From CAVZLD01 sp964522605 (GTDB taxonomy: Bacteria; Planctomycetota; Planctomycetia; Pirellulales; Pirellulaceae): DNA of 14,949 nt. The notes beneath the pieces were generated by a model. The model was not told the DNA's origin. It saw only the letters and a program-made list of their open reading frames with translations, and did no database searches. Below, one piece after another: positions 1-7,780 of this stretch. Position numbers and translations under genes: made by a program. Location of the stretch: the NCBI GenBank assembly GCA_964522605.1, contig CAZFWV010000154.1, positions 1 to 14,949 of the forward strand. Reading direction: 5' to 3'. Every line of letters begins with the position of its first letter. The first letter of the stretch is position 1.

Positions 1-1313
1 TGGCGATCTCCATCATTTTCCTGTGTGAGCTGGATCCCGATCAGTATCGCGAGGAGATTCTCGCACTGACACAAGCCATGCTGGACTGGCAGAAGGGCTT
101 TGGCGGCTGGGGTTATGTGGAAGGTCCCCATTCGAAGACGGGTGACACTTCGATGACACAATATGCCGTGCTGGCAACCTGGACGGTGGATCGCAGCGGC
201 GTGTTGGAAAGTCCGCCCGAGGCGGTCGCCAAGGTCTGTAATTGGCTGTTGCGCACCCAGGACCCGAGCGGGGGATGGGGGTACCAGGGAATCGATCCGG
301 GGTCGTTCGATCGAGTCGGACAGTATCCGGTGCAACAGTCCCTGTCCGCGGCCGGTCTGAGCAGTGTGTACATTGCCGCGGACCTGTTGCAGATGACTCC
401 CGAGCGGCGGCGGGATCCGGGAAGGGGCCTCCCCCCGGCAGTACGGCGCGTCCAACAGGCCGTCGCCTCGGGGCCTCGAGTTCCACGCACCAACGCGGTC
501 GACGATGATATCTTGAAGCGCTCGATGGCCGATGGAGACCGTTGGTTTGCCCAGAACTTTCGGATCGATCCCGACGATTGGCGATACTACTACATGTACG
601 CCTTCGAACGGTATCAGAGCTTTCGCGAGTTGGTGACCGGCGACGAACCGGCAGAACCTGCCTGGTACAACGCAGGGGTTGAGGAGCTGCAACGACAACA
701 GGCGCCGGACGGCAGCTGGGAAGCGGAAGGCGGTGCCGTCGCAGATACCTGCTTTGGCATCTTGTTCCTCACGCGAGGAACGAAAAAATCGATCCTCAAG
801 GCAGAAGCCTACGACGGGCGACTTCGCGGCGGTCGCGGGCTGCCGACGAATACGGCGGACGTCGCAGTGGGCGAAGACGGTCAGATTGTAAAGACCCCGT
901 TCCAAGGTCAAGCCGAAAGTCTGCTCGCGCTCCTGGAGGCGGCGGCTGAAGATGATGATTTGTTGACGCGCGATATTGTCGTCACCTTAAGCGAGGATCC
1001 CGAACAACGTGCCCGCGAACTGGAACGACTGCGGCGATTGGTTGCAGCCGAAGAATATCCCGTCCGCATGGCGGCGCTCAAAGCGCTCTACAGCACGCGC
1101 GACCTGGACAACGTTCCGACATTCATCTACGCCCTGGGCGATCCCGATCCGAGAATCGTGATGAAGGCGCGCGATGCGCTCCGCCTGCTCAGCCGCAAGG
1201 TGAATGGCTTCGGTTTACCGGACGACCCCACGGACGGGGCGAAGCTGGAAGTCATCGAAAGATGGAAACAGTGGTACCTTGCGATCCGGCCCAACGCACA
1301 ATTCTTGAACTAG
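1..1313 (+). CDS. Terpenoid-cyclase-fold (prenyltransferase/squalene-oxidase repeat) protein with HEAT-like tail, 5' partial
   Basis: The frame is open from base 3 with no start before the window edge, so the N-terminus is missing. An in-frame ATG at 78 lies inside a continuing repeat and is not the start. At least three alpha/alpha-toroid repeats are visible: a Q-x3-GGWGY unit near bases 90-120, TQDPSGGWGY near 255-290, and QRQQAPDGSWEA near 690-725. Each is followed by a hydrophobic helix. This is the fold of squalene cyclases and protein prenyltransferases. No DxDD cyclase motif is visible, and the last 110 residues (from about 985) look like HEAT repeats (PVRMAALKAL, DPDPRIVMKARDALRLL). 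A scaffold or binding role therefore seems more likely than terpene cyclisation, but the missing part could change this. It lies 45 bp upstream of the ExbB/ExbD block on the same strand, so co-transcription is plausible. The fold is clear; the function is unknown. Confidence 0.8.
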   Translation, partial: AISIIFLCELDPDQYREEILALTQAMLDWQKGFGGWGYVEGPHSKTGDTSMTQYAVLATWTVDRSGVLESPPEAVAKVCNWLLRTQDPSGGWGYQGIDPGSFDRVGQYPVQQSLSAAGLSSVYIAADLLQMTPERRRDPGRGLPPAVRRVQQAVASGPRVPRTNAVDDDILKRSMADGDRWFAQNFRIDPDDWRYYYMYAFERYQSFRELVTGDEPAEPAWYNAGVEELQRQQAPDGSWEAEGGAVADTCFGILFLTRGTKKSILKAEAYDGRLRGGRGLPTNTADVAVGEDGQIVKTPFQGQAESLLALLEAAAEDDDLLTRDIVVTLSEDPEQRARELERLRRLVAAEEYPVRMAALKALYSTRDLDNVPTFIYALGDPDPRIVMKARDALRLLSRKVNGFGLPDDPTDGAKLEVIERWKQWYLAIRPNAQFLN

Positions 1314-1358
1314 AGCCCATCCCCAATCCTGATTTTCACCGCGAGTCCGATCTTCAAA

Positions 1359-2234
1359 GTGTCTCAAACGCACCCGTCCACCAAAGAACGCCGACCGGTC
1401 AGTGGATCGTCCCAGCATGGAGACCTGCTGAAGGTTAGTCGCTACGACCGTGCGGCCAGCATGCTGATCTCCCTGCTGGTCATGGTGGGCTTGCTCGCTC
1501 TGGTGCTGGTGATCATCTTCGTCACCAACCGCGTCTTCACCTTGCCGGCACAGCCGGAAATGTATCTCGTGGAAGAAGAAGGGGAAGACTTGAGCGACAT
1601 GCTCGATCGGCTGGAAGAGCCCGGCGTAGAGGAGTTGCAGGACCTGGTGGAACCCGACGTCAAGGAGACTCTGGCAGCGGTCACAGATGCCGTTTCGACG
1701 GTGGCGGCCAGCCTGGACGCGATGGAGACGGTGATGTCCACCCGCGGGCGAGGCGGCGCGGATGGAAGAAAACGGGGCAGCGGTACGATTCCACGTTGGC
1801 AACGCTGGGAAATCCGTTTTCAGGCCACGACCCTGGAATCCTACGCGAAGGAGCTGGAGTTCTTTGGGATCGAACTGGCAGCCTTGGGCGGCGGTCGACC
1901 CGGAATCGATTATGCATTTTTCGATCAGGGGGTTCTGAAAACCCGTTCGATCGATAACGCGGATGATGATCGCTTGTACTTCATCTGGCAGGGTGGCAAG
2001 TTTAAGGAGCAAGACCGAGCTTTGCTCTCGCGCGCGGGCGTCAGCACAACGGGCCGAATTATGTGCCAGTTCTATCCTCCGGCGCTGGAGAATCAGTTGG
2101 CTGTGTTGGAGCAGCAGGAACTGGGAAGCCGGCCCCTTAAGGATGTTCGACGCACGGTCTTTGCGGTGCGTCCGGCGGGACGCGGATACGAGTTTTTCGT
2201 GGTGGAAATCCAATGGCGGATCGGAAGGTCCTAA
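1359..2234 (+). CDS. Single-span inner-membrane protein of the ExbB/ExbD cluster (TonB/TolA-like topology, unknown function)
   Basis: 291 residues from a GTG start. No earlier start is in frame after the preceding stop, and no clear Shine-Dalgarno is seen. About 30 polar residues come first, then one strong transmembrane helix at about 34-57 (MLISLLVMVGLLALVLVIIFV). An acidic stretch (70-102), a Gly/Arg-rich linker (129-142, RGRGGADGRKRGSG) and a compact C-terminal domain (145-291) follow. This is the topology of TonB or TolA: a cytoplasmic stub, one span and a periplasmic domain behind a linker. I see neither the TonB transmembrane histidine nor a Pro/Lys-rich rod, so homology is not claimed. 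Its stop codon directly abuts the ExbB start, which implies co-translation. It is a candidate force-transmitting partner of the channel, by context only. Confidence 0.75.
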   Translation: MSQTHPSTKERRPVSGSSQHGDLLKVSRYDRAASMLISLLVMVGLLALVLVIIFVTNRVFTLPAQPEMYLVEEEGEDLSDMLDRLEEPGVEELQDLVEPDVKETLAAVTDAVSTVAASLDAMETVMSTRGRGGADGRKRGSGTIPRWQRWEIRFQATTLESYAKELEFFGIELAALGGGRPGIDYAFFDQGVLKTRSIDNADDDRLYFIWQGGKFKEQDRALLSRAGVSTTGRIMCQFYPPALENQLAVLEQQELGSRPLKDVRRTVFAVRPAGRGYEFFVVEIQWRIGRS

Positions 2235-2948
2235 ATGAATGCGATGATGATCTCTCTCCAGGCCCTCCCCTGGGCACAGCTGGATATTAGCGGGCTGACA
2301 AACGTCGTCGGCAAACTGACCTACGGAGTCCTGGTGCTGATCGCGCTTTGGGGCGCATTCTGTGTCGTGATGGTCTGGATGCGCGTTGCTCGACAGCGAT
2401 TTCGGACGGAAGAAGCCCAGTCCGAATTCCTGAATCAGCTGGAACAGCCGTTGGCTCACGGGGATTTTGCCGCCGCGGCGGAAATGTGCGACGGAGATCC
2501 ACGCGCCGTTGCGCAACTGGCGCTGATTGCGATCAACAATCGTCAGATCGGATACGCCAAAACAAAACACCTGGTCATGGATCGCTTCCAACGCGACGTG
2601 CTATCCGATTTGGAGCAGCGACTCAGTTGGGTGAATACGGTCATCAAGAGTGCGCCAATGGTCGGGTTGTTCGGCACAGTCATGGGAATGATGGGGGCCT
2701 TCGGCAAACTTGCCAATCAGGCCAATGTGAGCCCCGACGTCCTGGCCAACGACATCAGTTTCGCATTGATCACAACGGCTTGCGGGCTGGCGATTGCAAT
2801 TCCGCTGATCCTGCTGACGGCATCGATCAACATTCGAATTCGCAGGATGGAGGATTTGGTGGCTGCCGGGCTGAATCAGGTGCTCGATACGCTTCGCGAT
2901 GCAACTGCCTCGACCATGTCCACTCCGCCGAACAGTCGTTCCGCTTAG
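2235..2948 (+). CDS. MotA/TolQ/ExbB-family proton channel subunit
   Basis: 237 residues. ATG at 2235 directly follows the upstream TAA, with GGAAGG at 2223-2228 as a well-placed Shine-Dalgarno. Three membrane segments are visible at about 30-48, 138-158 and 174-198, separated by a large cytoplasmic loop (50-135), as in ExbB and TolQ. The family core is present: APMVGLFGTVMGMMGAF at 140-156 and ISFALITTACGLAIAIP at 174-190. It includes the threonines that line the proton pore in this family. ExbB-type proteins form a pentamer around an ExbD dimer and convert proton flow into motion that is passed to a periplasmic partner. Two ExbD genes follow at once, so this is the stator of a dedicated motor. 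The substrate or partner specificity (TonB-, Tol- or other type) cannot be read from the sequence, so no symbol is given. Confidence 0.93.
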   Translation: MNAMMISLQALPWAQLDISGLTNVVGKLTYGVLVLIALWGAFCVVMVWMRVARQRFRTEEAQSEFLNQLEQPLAHGDFAAAAEMCDGDPRAVAQLALIAINNRQIGYAKTKHLVMDRFQRDVLSDLEQRLSWVNTVIKSAPMVGLFGTVMGMMGAFGKLANQANVSPDVLANDISFALITTACGLAIAIPLILLTASINIRIRRMEDLVAAGLNQVLDTLRDATASTMSTPPNSRSA

Positions 2949-2963
2949 CAGAAAGCATCTGCC

Positions 2964-3461
2964 ATGAATGCGCCCGCCGAGAGCAAAGAATACTTCGTTG
3001 AAGCAGGGGAAGAGCATCCGCTCGTCTTTCGGCGTCCGCTCGAGGATGCTGAAATGGATATCACTCCCATGATCGACATCACGTTCTTGTTGTTGATCTT
3101 CTTTCTTGTCGCCTCGCGCCTGGACGAAGACGCGCCCGTGGAATTGCCCAAAGCCCGGTACGGTACCGCCGTGGCAGAGAAGAGCTCGATTCCGATCACT
3201 CTCGCTCAAGGCAGCGGCGACACGGCAAACATCTTTTTGGCGGACGGACGCGCCGCGGACAAACAGGTCAATTCGTCCGATTTGATCATTCAAGAGCAGG
3301 AAATTGTCCGTTACATCGAGGAGAATCTGACGGCCGGCAAAGAACATGTGCTGATCAAAGCCGAGAAAGGGGTCCGGCACCGCGACGTGGCCCGCGTCTC
3401 CGACGCCGTCGGGAAGGCCGGCAGCGGAGACCTTTACGTTGCCGTGATGGAAGTCCAATGA
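2964..3461 (+). CDS. ExbD/TolR-family biopolymer transport protein (first copy)
   Basis: 165 residues; ATG lies 15 bp after the ExbB stop. A cytoplasmic stretch of about 30 residues leads into the ExbD signature MDITPMIDITFLLLIFFLV at 31-49, which continues into a single membrane helix (about 36-52). Asp38 matches the conserved proton-carrying aspartate of ExbD/TolR (Asp25 of E. coli ExbD). The rest is a periplasmic domain ending in the usual alpha/beta pattern (EHVLIKAEKGVRHRDVARVSDAV, 127-149). ExbD dimers sit inside the ExbB pentamer and bind the peptidoglycan or the transducer. Its last codons overlap the second ExbD gene by 4 bp (ATGA), so the two are probably made in equal amounts and may form a heterodimer. 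Confidence 0.93.
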   Translation: MNAPAESKEYFVEAGEEHPLVFRRPLEDAEMDITPMIDITFLLLIFFLVASRLDEDAPVELPKARYGTAVAEKSSIPITLAQGSGDTANIFLADGRAADKQVNSSDLIIQEQEIVRYIEENLTAGKEHVLIKAEKGVRHRDVARVSDAVGKAGSGDLYVAVMEVQ

Positions 3462-4087
3462 GTGATGGTCTGATCCATTTTCGATGTCCGATCTGTCAGG
3501 CGCGGATGGCCACGCGCGTGGCGAATGCCGAGCAGCATGTCGAATGTCCCGAATGCAGCTCGACGCTGTCGGTTCCGTATGAGTCCCTGCGACGCGCACC
3601 GGATGCGGACCTGTATGCGGACGAGGCGCCGCTGGAGTTTCGGTCGCCTCGCCGTGGCGAGGAAGGCGAATTGGACATGACGCCGATGGTCGATGTGACC
3701 TTCCTGCTACTCATCTTTTTTATGGTGACCGCCGCCTTTGCGATGCAAAAATCGTTTCGGCTGCCCGCGCCAAAGGATGATGCGCCGAGCACGCAAGTCA
3801 GCGAAAACCTCGAGGACTCCGGGATCATCACCGTACGTGTGGACGAATTCAATACATTCCATGTTGCCGCGTCGCACTGGGATGAAGAACAAGAAGCGCC
3901 CAGCGAACAGGAATTGCTCCGCCGGTTGCGTGAGGCGAAGGAAGGCGATGGACGAGGGCAGGCGCCAAACAAGCTGATTATCGAGGCACATGGCGACGCA
4001 ACCCACGACCGCGTGGTGATGGCGATGGACGCAGGCACGGAAATCGGAATGGAAGAGGTCACCTTGAGAACGGTGGAAGATGAATGA
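3458..4087 (+). CDS. ExbD/TolR-family protein with N-terminal zinc ribbon (second copy)
   Basis: 209 residues. ATG overlaps the previous stop (ATGA), with GGAAG at 3449-3453 as Shine-Dalgarno. Residues 8-40 form a zinc-ribbon-like module with Cys10, Cys13, Cys30 and Cys33 (CPIC ... CPEC). A basic/acidic linker follows, then the ExbD core ELDMTPMVDVTFLLLIFFMV (71-90) with its single membrane helix and the conserved Asp79. The C-terminal part (about 120-205) is the periplasmic domain, with the recognisable NKLIIEAHGDATHDRVVMAMD segment at 171-191. In a normal ExbD the N-terminus is cytoplasmic and very short, so the zinc ribbon would lie in the cytoplasm at the base of the motor. That suggests contact with a cytoplasmic partner or a redox/metal-sensing role; this is inference. 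The family assignment is firm. Confidence 0.9.
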   Translation: MSDGLIHFRCPICQARMATRVANAEQHVECPECSSTLSVPYESLRRAPDADLYADEAPLEFRSPRRGEEGELDMTPMVDVTFLLLIFFMVTAAFAMQKSFRLPAPKDDAPSTQVSENLEDSGIITVRVDEFNTFHVAASHWDEEQEAPSEQELLRRLREAKEGDGRGQAPNKLIIEAHGDATHDRVVMAMDAGTEIGMEEVTLRTVEDE

Positions 4088-7000
4088 CCGCCCAAGACTT
4101 TCTTGAGCTGCTCGAAGCACAGAATCTGCTCTCGCGCAAAGTACTCGACAAACTGCGGCGGCAGGTGGAGAGTACTTCACGCCGCGTCTCGCCCGAATCT
4201 CTCTCCCGCGCTCTCGTGAAGAAGGGATTGCTGACCAAAGAAAAAGCCGCACAACTGTTGCAGCAATTGCATCAGCGCGAAGCGGCGGCGACCGAAGACG
4301 AGGAAGAATTAGGTCTGGCTCCCGACGACGACCTGCCTGCCGTACGGCCAGCGCCGCAACGTCCGCCGAAATCTCCGGCCCCGTCTGCCGATGAACTCGA
4401 GCCCGCGCCGTCCGAGTCGGAGTTCGAACCGGAGCCCGAGCCGATCTTTGGGGAACCGGATGATGCAGCACCCGTGGCGGAACTCGACCACGACGAGCCG
4501 ACGGCGGAGATCGATCATGACGTGTTGGCGGAGCCGGAGGCGGAAAACACCGCAAGCGGTGCGGTCCAGCCCCGACGACGCGGATGGGCGGGATGGTTTG
4601 GTGGTGCGCGTGCCGCGAAGCAACCGCGCAAGTATTCACCCAATCGGTGGGACTCTCCCTTAATGCTCGTCGGCGGAGGCGCGCTGCTGCTGTTGACGAT
4701 GGTCGTGATCGGGCTCTACTTCTATCTCTCCCATGGGACCGGCGACGATGCGTTTAACCTGGCCTACGACGATTACCGATCCGGTTCCTACGGCCAGGCA
4801 ATCGGAAAATTTGAACAGTTCCTCGATGACTATCCGGATCATCCCAAAGCGGGAATGGCGCGCGTCCGCATCGGACTGGCGGAGATCTGGAACGTTGTGA
4901 CTCGCAAGCAATGGGAGGAAGCACTCGCCACGGTCCGCGCCGAGTTGCCCAAGATTGAGGGGTTGCCCGAATTCAATGAAGCGCGCCCGGAGCTGGCGAG
5001 TCTGCTGCCCGAGATTGCCGATGGGTTTGCCGAACAGGCCCTGAAGGCCCCCGATATCCCCGGAGCAGAGAAATATCGAGCGCTGTCTCAGGAAGCCCTC
5101 GAGGAAGTGAACAACAGTACCTACCTGCCAACTTCTGTGCGGCGAGGTCAGCAACCGCGGATCGAACAGATCCTCGCCAAGTTGCAGAGCGTGGAGCGTC
5201 GAATCAACCGCGATCGGGAACTGGAAGAGACCATCAAACAGATCGAGGCAGTGGTTGCACAAGGTCAGACGGGCCAAGCCTACGATCTTCAGCGACAGCT
5301 GTTGCGCAAGTACCCGGGACTCGAACTTGACGATCGACTGCGAACGGCCGTGTTGACAATTACGCAACGAGAACGCGACGCCATTCAGTTGCTCTCCGAA
5401 CCGCCGCAGCCAGTCACCGAAGAACCACAGACTTCGGCCCAGTTTCGCATTGCGCTGGCCGATTGCCGCGGTCCGACCGTCGCGGAAGCGGATCCCGAGA
5501 TGGTGTTTGTTAACGCACGGGGGGCGGCGTACGGCCTGCAGTCGGCCTCCGGTCGGCTCGTTTGGCGGCGATTTCTCGGGTTTGAGTCGAACTTGCCGCC
5601 CATCGCTCTCTCGTCCGAGGCGGATGCCGCTGTGTTGCTCGCCGATGCACGCTCGGATGAGTTGATCTGCGTCGACGGGCCAACCGGCAAGTTGGTCTGG
5701 CGTCTGAAGGCAGGCGGCGCCTTGCCGCTGCCGGTCCTCGCGGGAGGTCGCATTTTCGCAAGCGCAGGAGATGCGGAACAAGGACGCTTGCTCGTCATCG
5801 ATCCGGCAACCGGAACAGTCGAGCGGGCTGCGACATTTCCTGAACCGCTGACAACGACGCCACTGGTCGATCTGCCTTCGTCCACCCTCGCGCAACCCGG
5901 ATGGCAGTCCAGTTTGTATCTGTTGAATCCAGCGGATCTGAGCTGCCGCGACGTGTTCTATCTTGGGCACGCCGCCGGCTCCGTTGTCGTGCCGCCTGTG
6001 ACCGTCCTCGGACAGATTCTTGTTGCCGAGAATCCGGGTCCTGATTTTTCGTTGCTGCATTTGCTGGGTCCGAATCCCGAACAACCCGACCAACTGCGCC
6101 GCGTTGTCGTGGACCCGCTACGGTTGGAGGGGCGCGTTATTGTGCCCATGATCGCCTTTGGGCAGCGCGTTCTGGTCGTTACGGATCGCGGTCGGTTATA
6201 CGTCTTTGAAATCGATCCCAACAGTGCCGATCAACCCATCCGAATCGCCGCCACTGCCGTTTCGACGGTCGAGAGCGGAACCACCTGTTTTCCGTTCCTC
6301 TCGGAGAGTCGTCTCTGGCTGGGCGACCGCCAATTGACCGAGTACGAGCTTCAGGTATCGCGCGGCCAACTCGTACGAAAATGGATTGACTGCAAGGGAG
6401 ACCAGTTTCTGATGCCCTTGCAGCGAAAAGGAAATCGGCTGTATTCCGTGCGAAGTCGTTCTGGGCGGGCCGGTGTGACCGTAGCCGCCACGACCGTGGG
6501 CGGTCGAACCAGTGATCGCGAAGGCGAATTGCTTTGGGAAACCGATCTGGGAGTTCCCCCTGCCGGTCCTCCGACGATCAATCGCGCTGCACAGCAGATT
6601 CAGGTGGTCAGCGGCAACGCGGCCCTTTACTCGATTGATACACAAACGATTCGGGTCGGACACACGGATCGCCCCGTGTTTGCCTTGCGCGATCCACGAT
6701 TACCGCCGCTGCAGCAGGCCCTTCCTGTCTCTTCATCGGAGTACGTCTATCTCGGATCGGCGATGCGCGATCAGGTCGTTGTTTTCGCGCCGGAGCAATC
6801 GCAGCAGCCGCTTCGGTTGGTCTCCTTGATTTTAGATGGCGACACACCGGCCGCCCTACCTGCCGCTTTTCAGGGAGGCTTGTTGGTTCCAACGCGCGGT
6901 GGACGCGTCGAACTGCTCGATGTAGAGATGGGGCGGCCCGCGGCAGAACCATTCCAGCCTTCGCTGTCCGCTGGTGCGGATGTGAAATGGCAATCGCCTG

Positions 7001-7590
7001 CGATCACACCGGATGGCGAGCAGGCGGTCCTGATCGACGGCAAGGGAACACTCTACCGGTTGAATTTGAAAACGGAGCCGCAGCCGCACTTGGCCGCAGT
7101 GCTGCAAGAGGCCTCTTCGGCAGAGCCGATTGCACCGCCGGTAGTCGTTGGTTCGACGGTTTATCTCGCGACGCGTGGAGTGGGGAGCGATCGGATTCTG
7201 AGCATTGGCGTCGACGACTTCCAGCCAACGGGTGAGTGGGGCCTGAGCGGGAGATGTGTTTGGGGTCCCTATGCGGTCGGAGACCTCGTACTGATTGCGA
7301 CGGATGGGGAGGAGCTGATCGCGCTGCAGTCGCAACAGGCTGAGCCGCGTTGGAAGATCCCCCTGCCCTTTGGTCCGTTGATCGGAGAACCGCTGGTTCT
7401 AGGATCCGATCCGGTATTGGCTTCCCTTCGCGGAACCATCTGGCAGTTGAACCGGGAAACGGGCGAAGAGGTGGCGCGGGCGGAAGTCGACGAGCCGATT
7501 GGCAGCGGTCCGGTTCAATTTGCCAACAATCGACTGCTCGTCTGCGGCGATGATGGTACTGTCCACGTATTGAATTTCCCAACGCGTTGA
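4084..7590 (+). CDS. Membrane-anchored TPR plus PQQ-like beta-propeller protein
   Basis: 1168 residues. ATG overlaps the ExbD stop by 4 bp, with GGAAG at 4075-4079. Order of parts: a helical N-terminal module (1-65, two copies of an 'L..  G/NLLS/T.. .. L' pattern); a long acidic/proline-rich linker (70-165); a basic patch; one transmembrane helix (about 192-215, LMLVGGGALLLLTMVVIGLYF); TPR-like helices (about 223-450, with NLAYDDYRSGSYGQAIGKFE first); then a large beta-propeller (about 455-1168). The propeller is made of repeats such as DELICVDGPTGKLVWRLKAGG and ends with LLVCGDDGTVHVLNF. By topology the N-terminus is cytoplasmic and the TPR and propeller are periplasmic. The propeller resembles the BamB/PQQ-like family, used for protein contacts; I see no sign of a quinoprotein active site. 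Tight coupling to ExbB/ExbD suggests that it belongs to the same complex. Confidence 0.88.
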   Translation: MTAQDFLELLEAQNLLSRKVLDKLRRQVESTSRRVSPESLSRALVKKGLLTKEKAAQLLQQLHQREAAATEDEEELGLAPDDDLPAVRPAPQRPPKSPAPSADELEPAPSESEFEPEPEPIFGEPDDAAPVAELDHDEPTAEIDHDVLAEPEAENTASGAVQPRRRGWAGWFGGARAAKQPRKYSPNRWDSPLMLVGGGALLLLTMVVIGLYFYLSHGTGDDAFNLAYDDYRSGSYGQAIGKFEQFLDDYPDHPKAGMARVRIGLAEIWNVVTRKQWEEALATVRAELPKIEGLPEFNEARPELASLLPEIADGFAEQALKAPDIPGAEKYRALSQEALEEVNNSTYLPTSVRRGQQPRIEQILAKLQSVERRINRDRELEETIKQIEAVVAQGQTGQAYDLQRQLLRKYPGLELDDRLRTAVLTITQRERDAIQLLSEPPQPVTEEPQTSAQFRIALADCRGPTVAEADPEMVFVNARGAAYGLQSASGRLVWRRFLGFESNLPPIALSSEADAAVLLADARSDELICVDGPTGKLVWRLKAGGALPLPVLAGGRIFASAGDAEQGRLLVIDPATGTVERAATFPEPLTTTPLVDLPSSTLAQPGWQSSLYLLNPADLSCRDVFYLGHAAGSVVVPPVTVLGQILVAENPGPDFSLLHLLGPNPEQPDQLRRVVVDPLRLEGRVIVPMIAFGQRVLVVTDRGRLYVFEIDPNSADQPIRIAATAVSTVESGTTCFPFLSESRLWLGDRQLTEYELQVSRGQLVRKWIDCKGDQFLMPLQRKGNRLYSVRSRSGRAGVTVAATTVGGRTSDREGELLWETDLGVPPAGPPTINRAAQQIQVVSGNAALYSIDTQTIRVGHTDRPVFALRDPRLPPLQQALPVSSSEYVYLGSAMRDQVVVFAPEQSQQPLRLVSLILDGDTPAALPAAFQGGLLVPTRGGRVELLDVEMGRPAAEPFQPSLSAGADVKWQSPAITPDGEQAVLIDGKGTLYRLNLKTEPQPHLAAVLQEASSAEPIAPPVVVGSTVYLATRGVGSDRILSIGVDDFQPTGEWGLSGRCVWGPYAVGDLVLIATDGEELIALQSQQAEPRWKIPLPFGPLIGEPLVLGSDPVLASLRGTIWQLNRETGEEVARAEVDEPIGSGPVQFANNRLLVCGDDGTVHVLNFPTR

Positions 7591-7708
7591 ATGCATGTCC
7601 GACTCGTATCGTCACTACGTGAACGCGATCTCGACTGTCGCACCGACCGTGTCCTTGTCGGACGGCGCCGGTTCTGAAGCGGTGGGGTCTCGGCATGGTT
7701 TCAAGACT

Positions 7709-7773
7709 GTAGGCCGACTTGTCCTAAGTCGGCGAACATGCCGGAATTGCCGACTTGAGACAAGTCGGCCTAC
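7709..7773. repeat. REP-like double palindrome (two 25-bp inverted arms)
   Basis: Arm 1 (7709-7733) begins GTAGGCCGACTTGTC and arm 2 (7749-7773) ends GACAAGTCGGCCTAC. They are reverse complements over 25 bp with two mismatches, separated by a 15-bp spacer. Each arm is also a hairpin by itself (GCCGACTT paired with AAGTCGGC). A nested palindrome pair of this kind is typical of REP/BIME-like dispersed elements. From memory, similar GTAGGCCGACTTG elements are common between planctomycete genes, but I could not search for that here. It lies between the propeller gene and the signal peptide of the solute-binding protein. That argues that these bases are not coding, even though the downstream frame is open through them. 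Confidence 0.8.
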
Positions 7774-7780
7774 GTTGACG

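Noticed and set aside
1..1313. Squalene-hopene cyclase or hopanoid pathway gene
   Set aside because: The fold repeats are there, but no DxDD catalytic motif is visible, the tail is HEAT-like and no other hopanoid gene is nearby. AVDDDI near base 495 does not match the catalytic motif.
1215..2591. Long antisense open frame (458 codons) across the single-span protein and ExbB genes
   Set aside because: It is a mirror of two genes with clear domains and abutting stop/start codons. Its translation is rich in His, Arg and Gln with no recognisable fold, as expected of a shadow frame at this GC content.
4660..6093. Long antisense open frame (477 codons) opposite the propeller protein
   Set aside because: It lies wholly inside a well-supported coding frame, has no domain pattern and no start context of its own.
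4084..7590. PQQ-dependent dehydrogenase
   Set aside because: Repeats of this PQQ-like type are shared by non-enzymatic propellers such as BamB. I see no quinoprotein active-site pattern, and the membrane-anchored TPR layout does not fit.
7591..7677. Short frame starting ATG 7591, directly after the propeller stop
   Set aside because: It ends after 28 codons, with no homology visible and no Shine-Dalgarno of its own.
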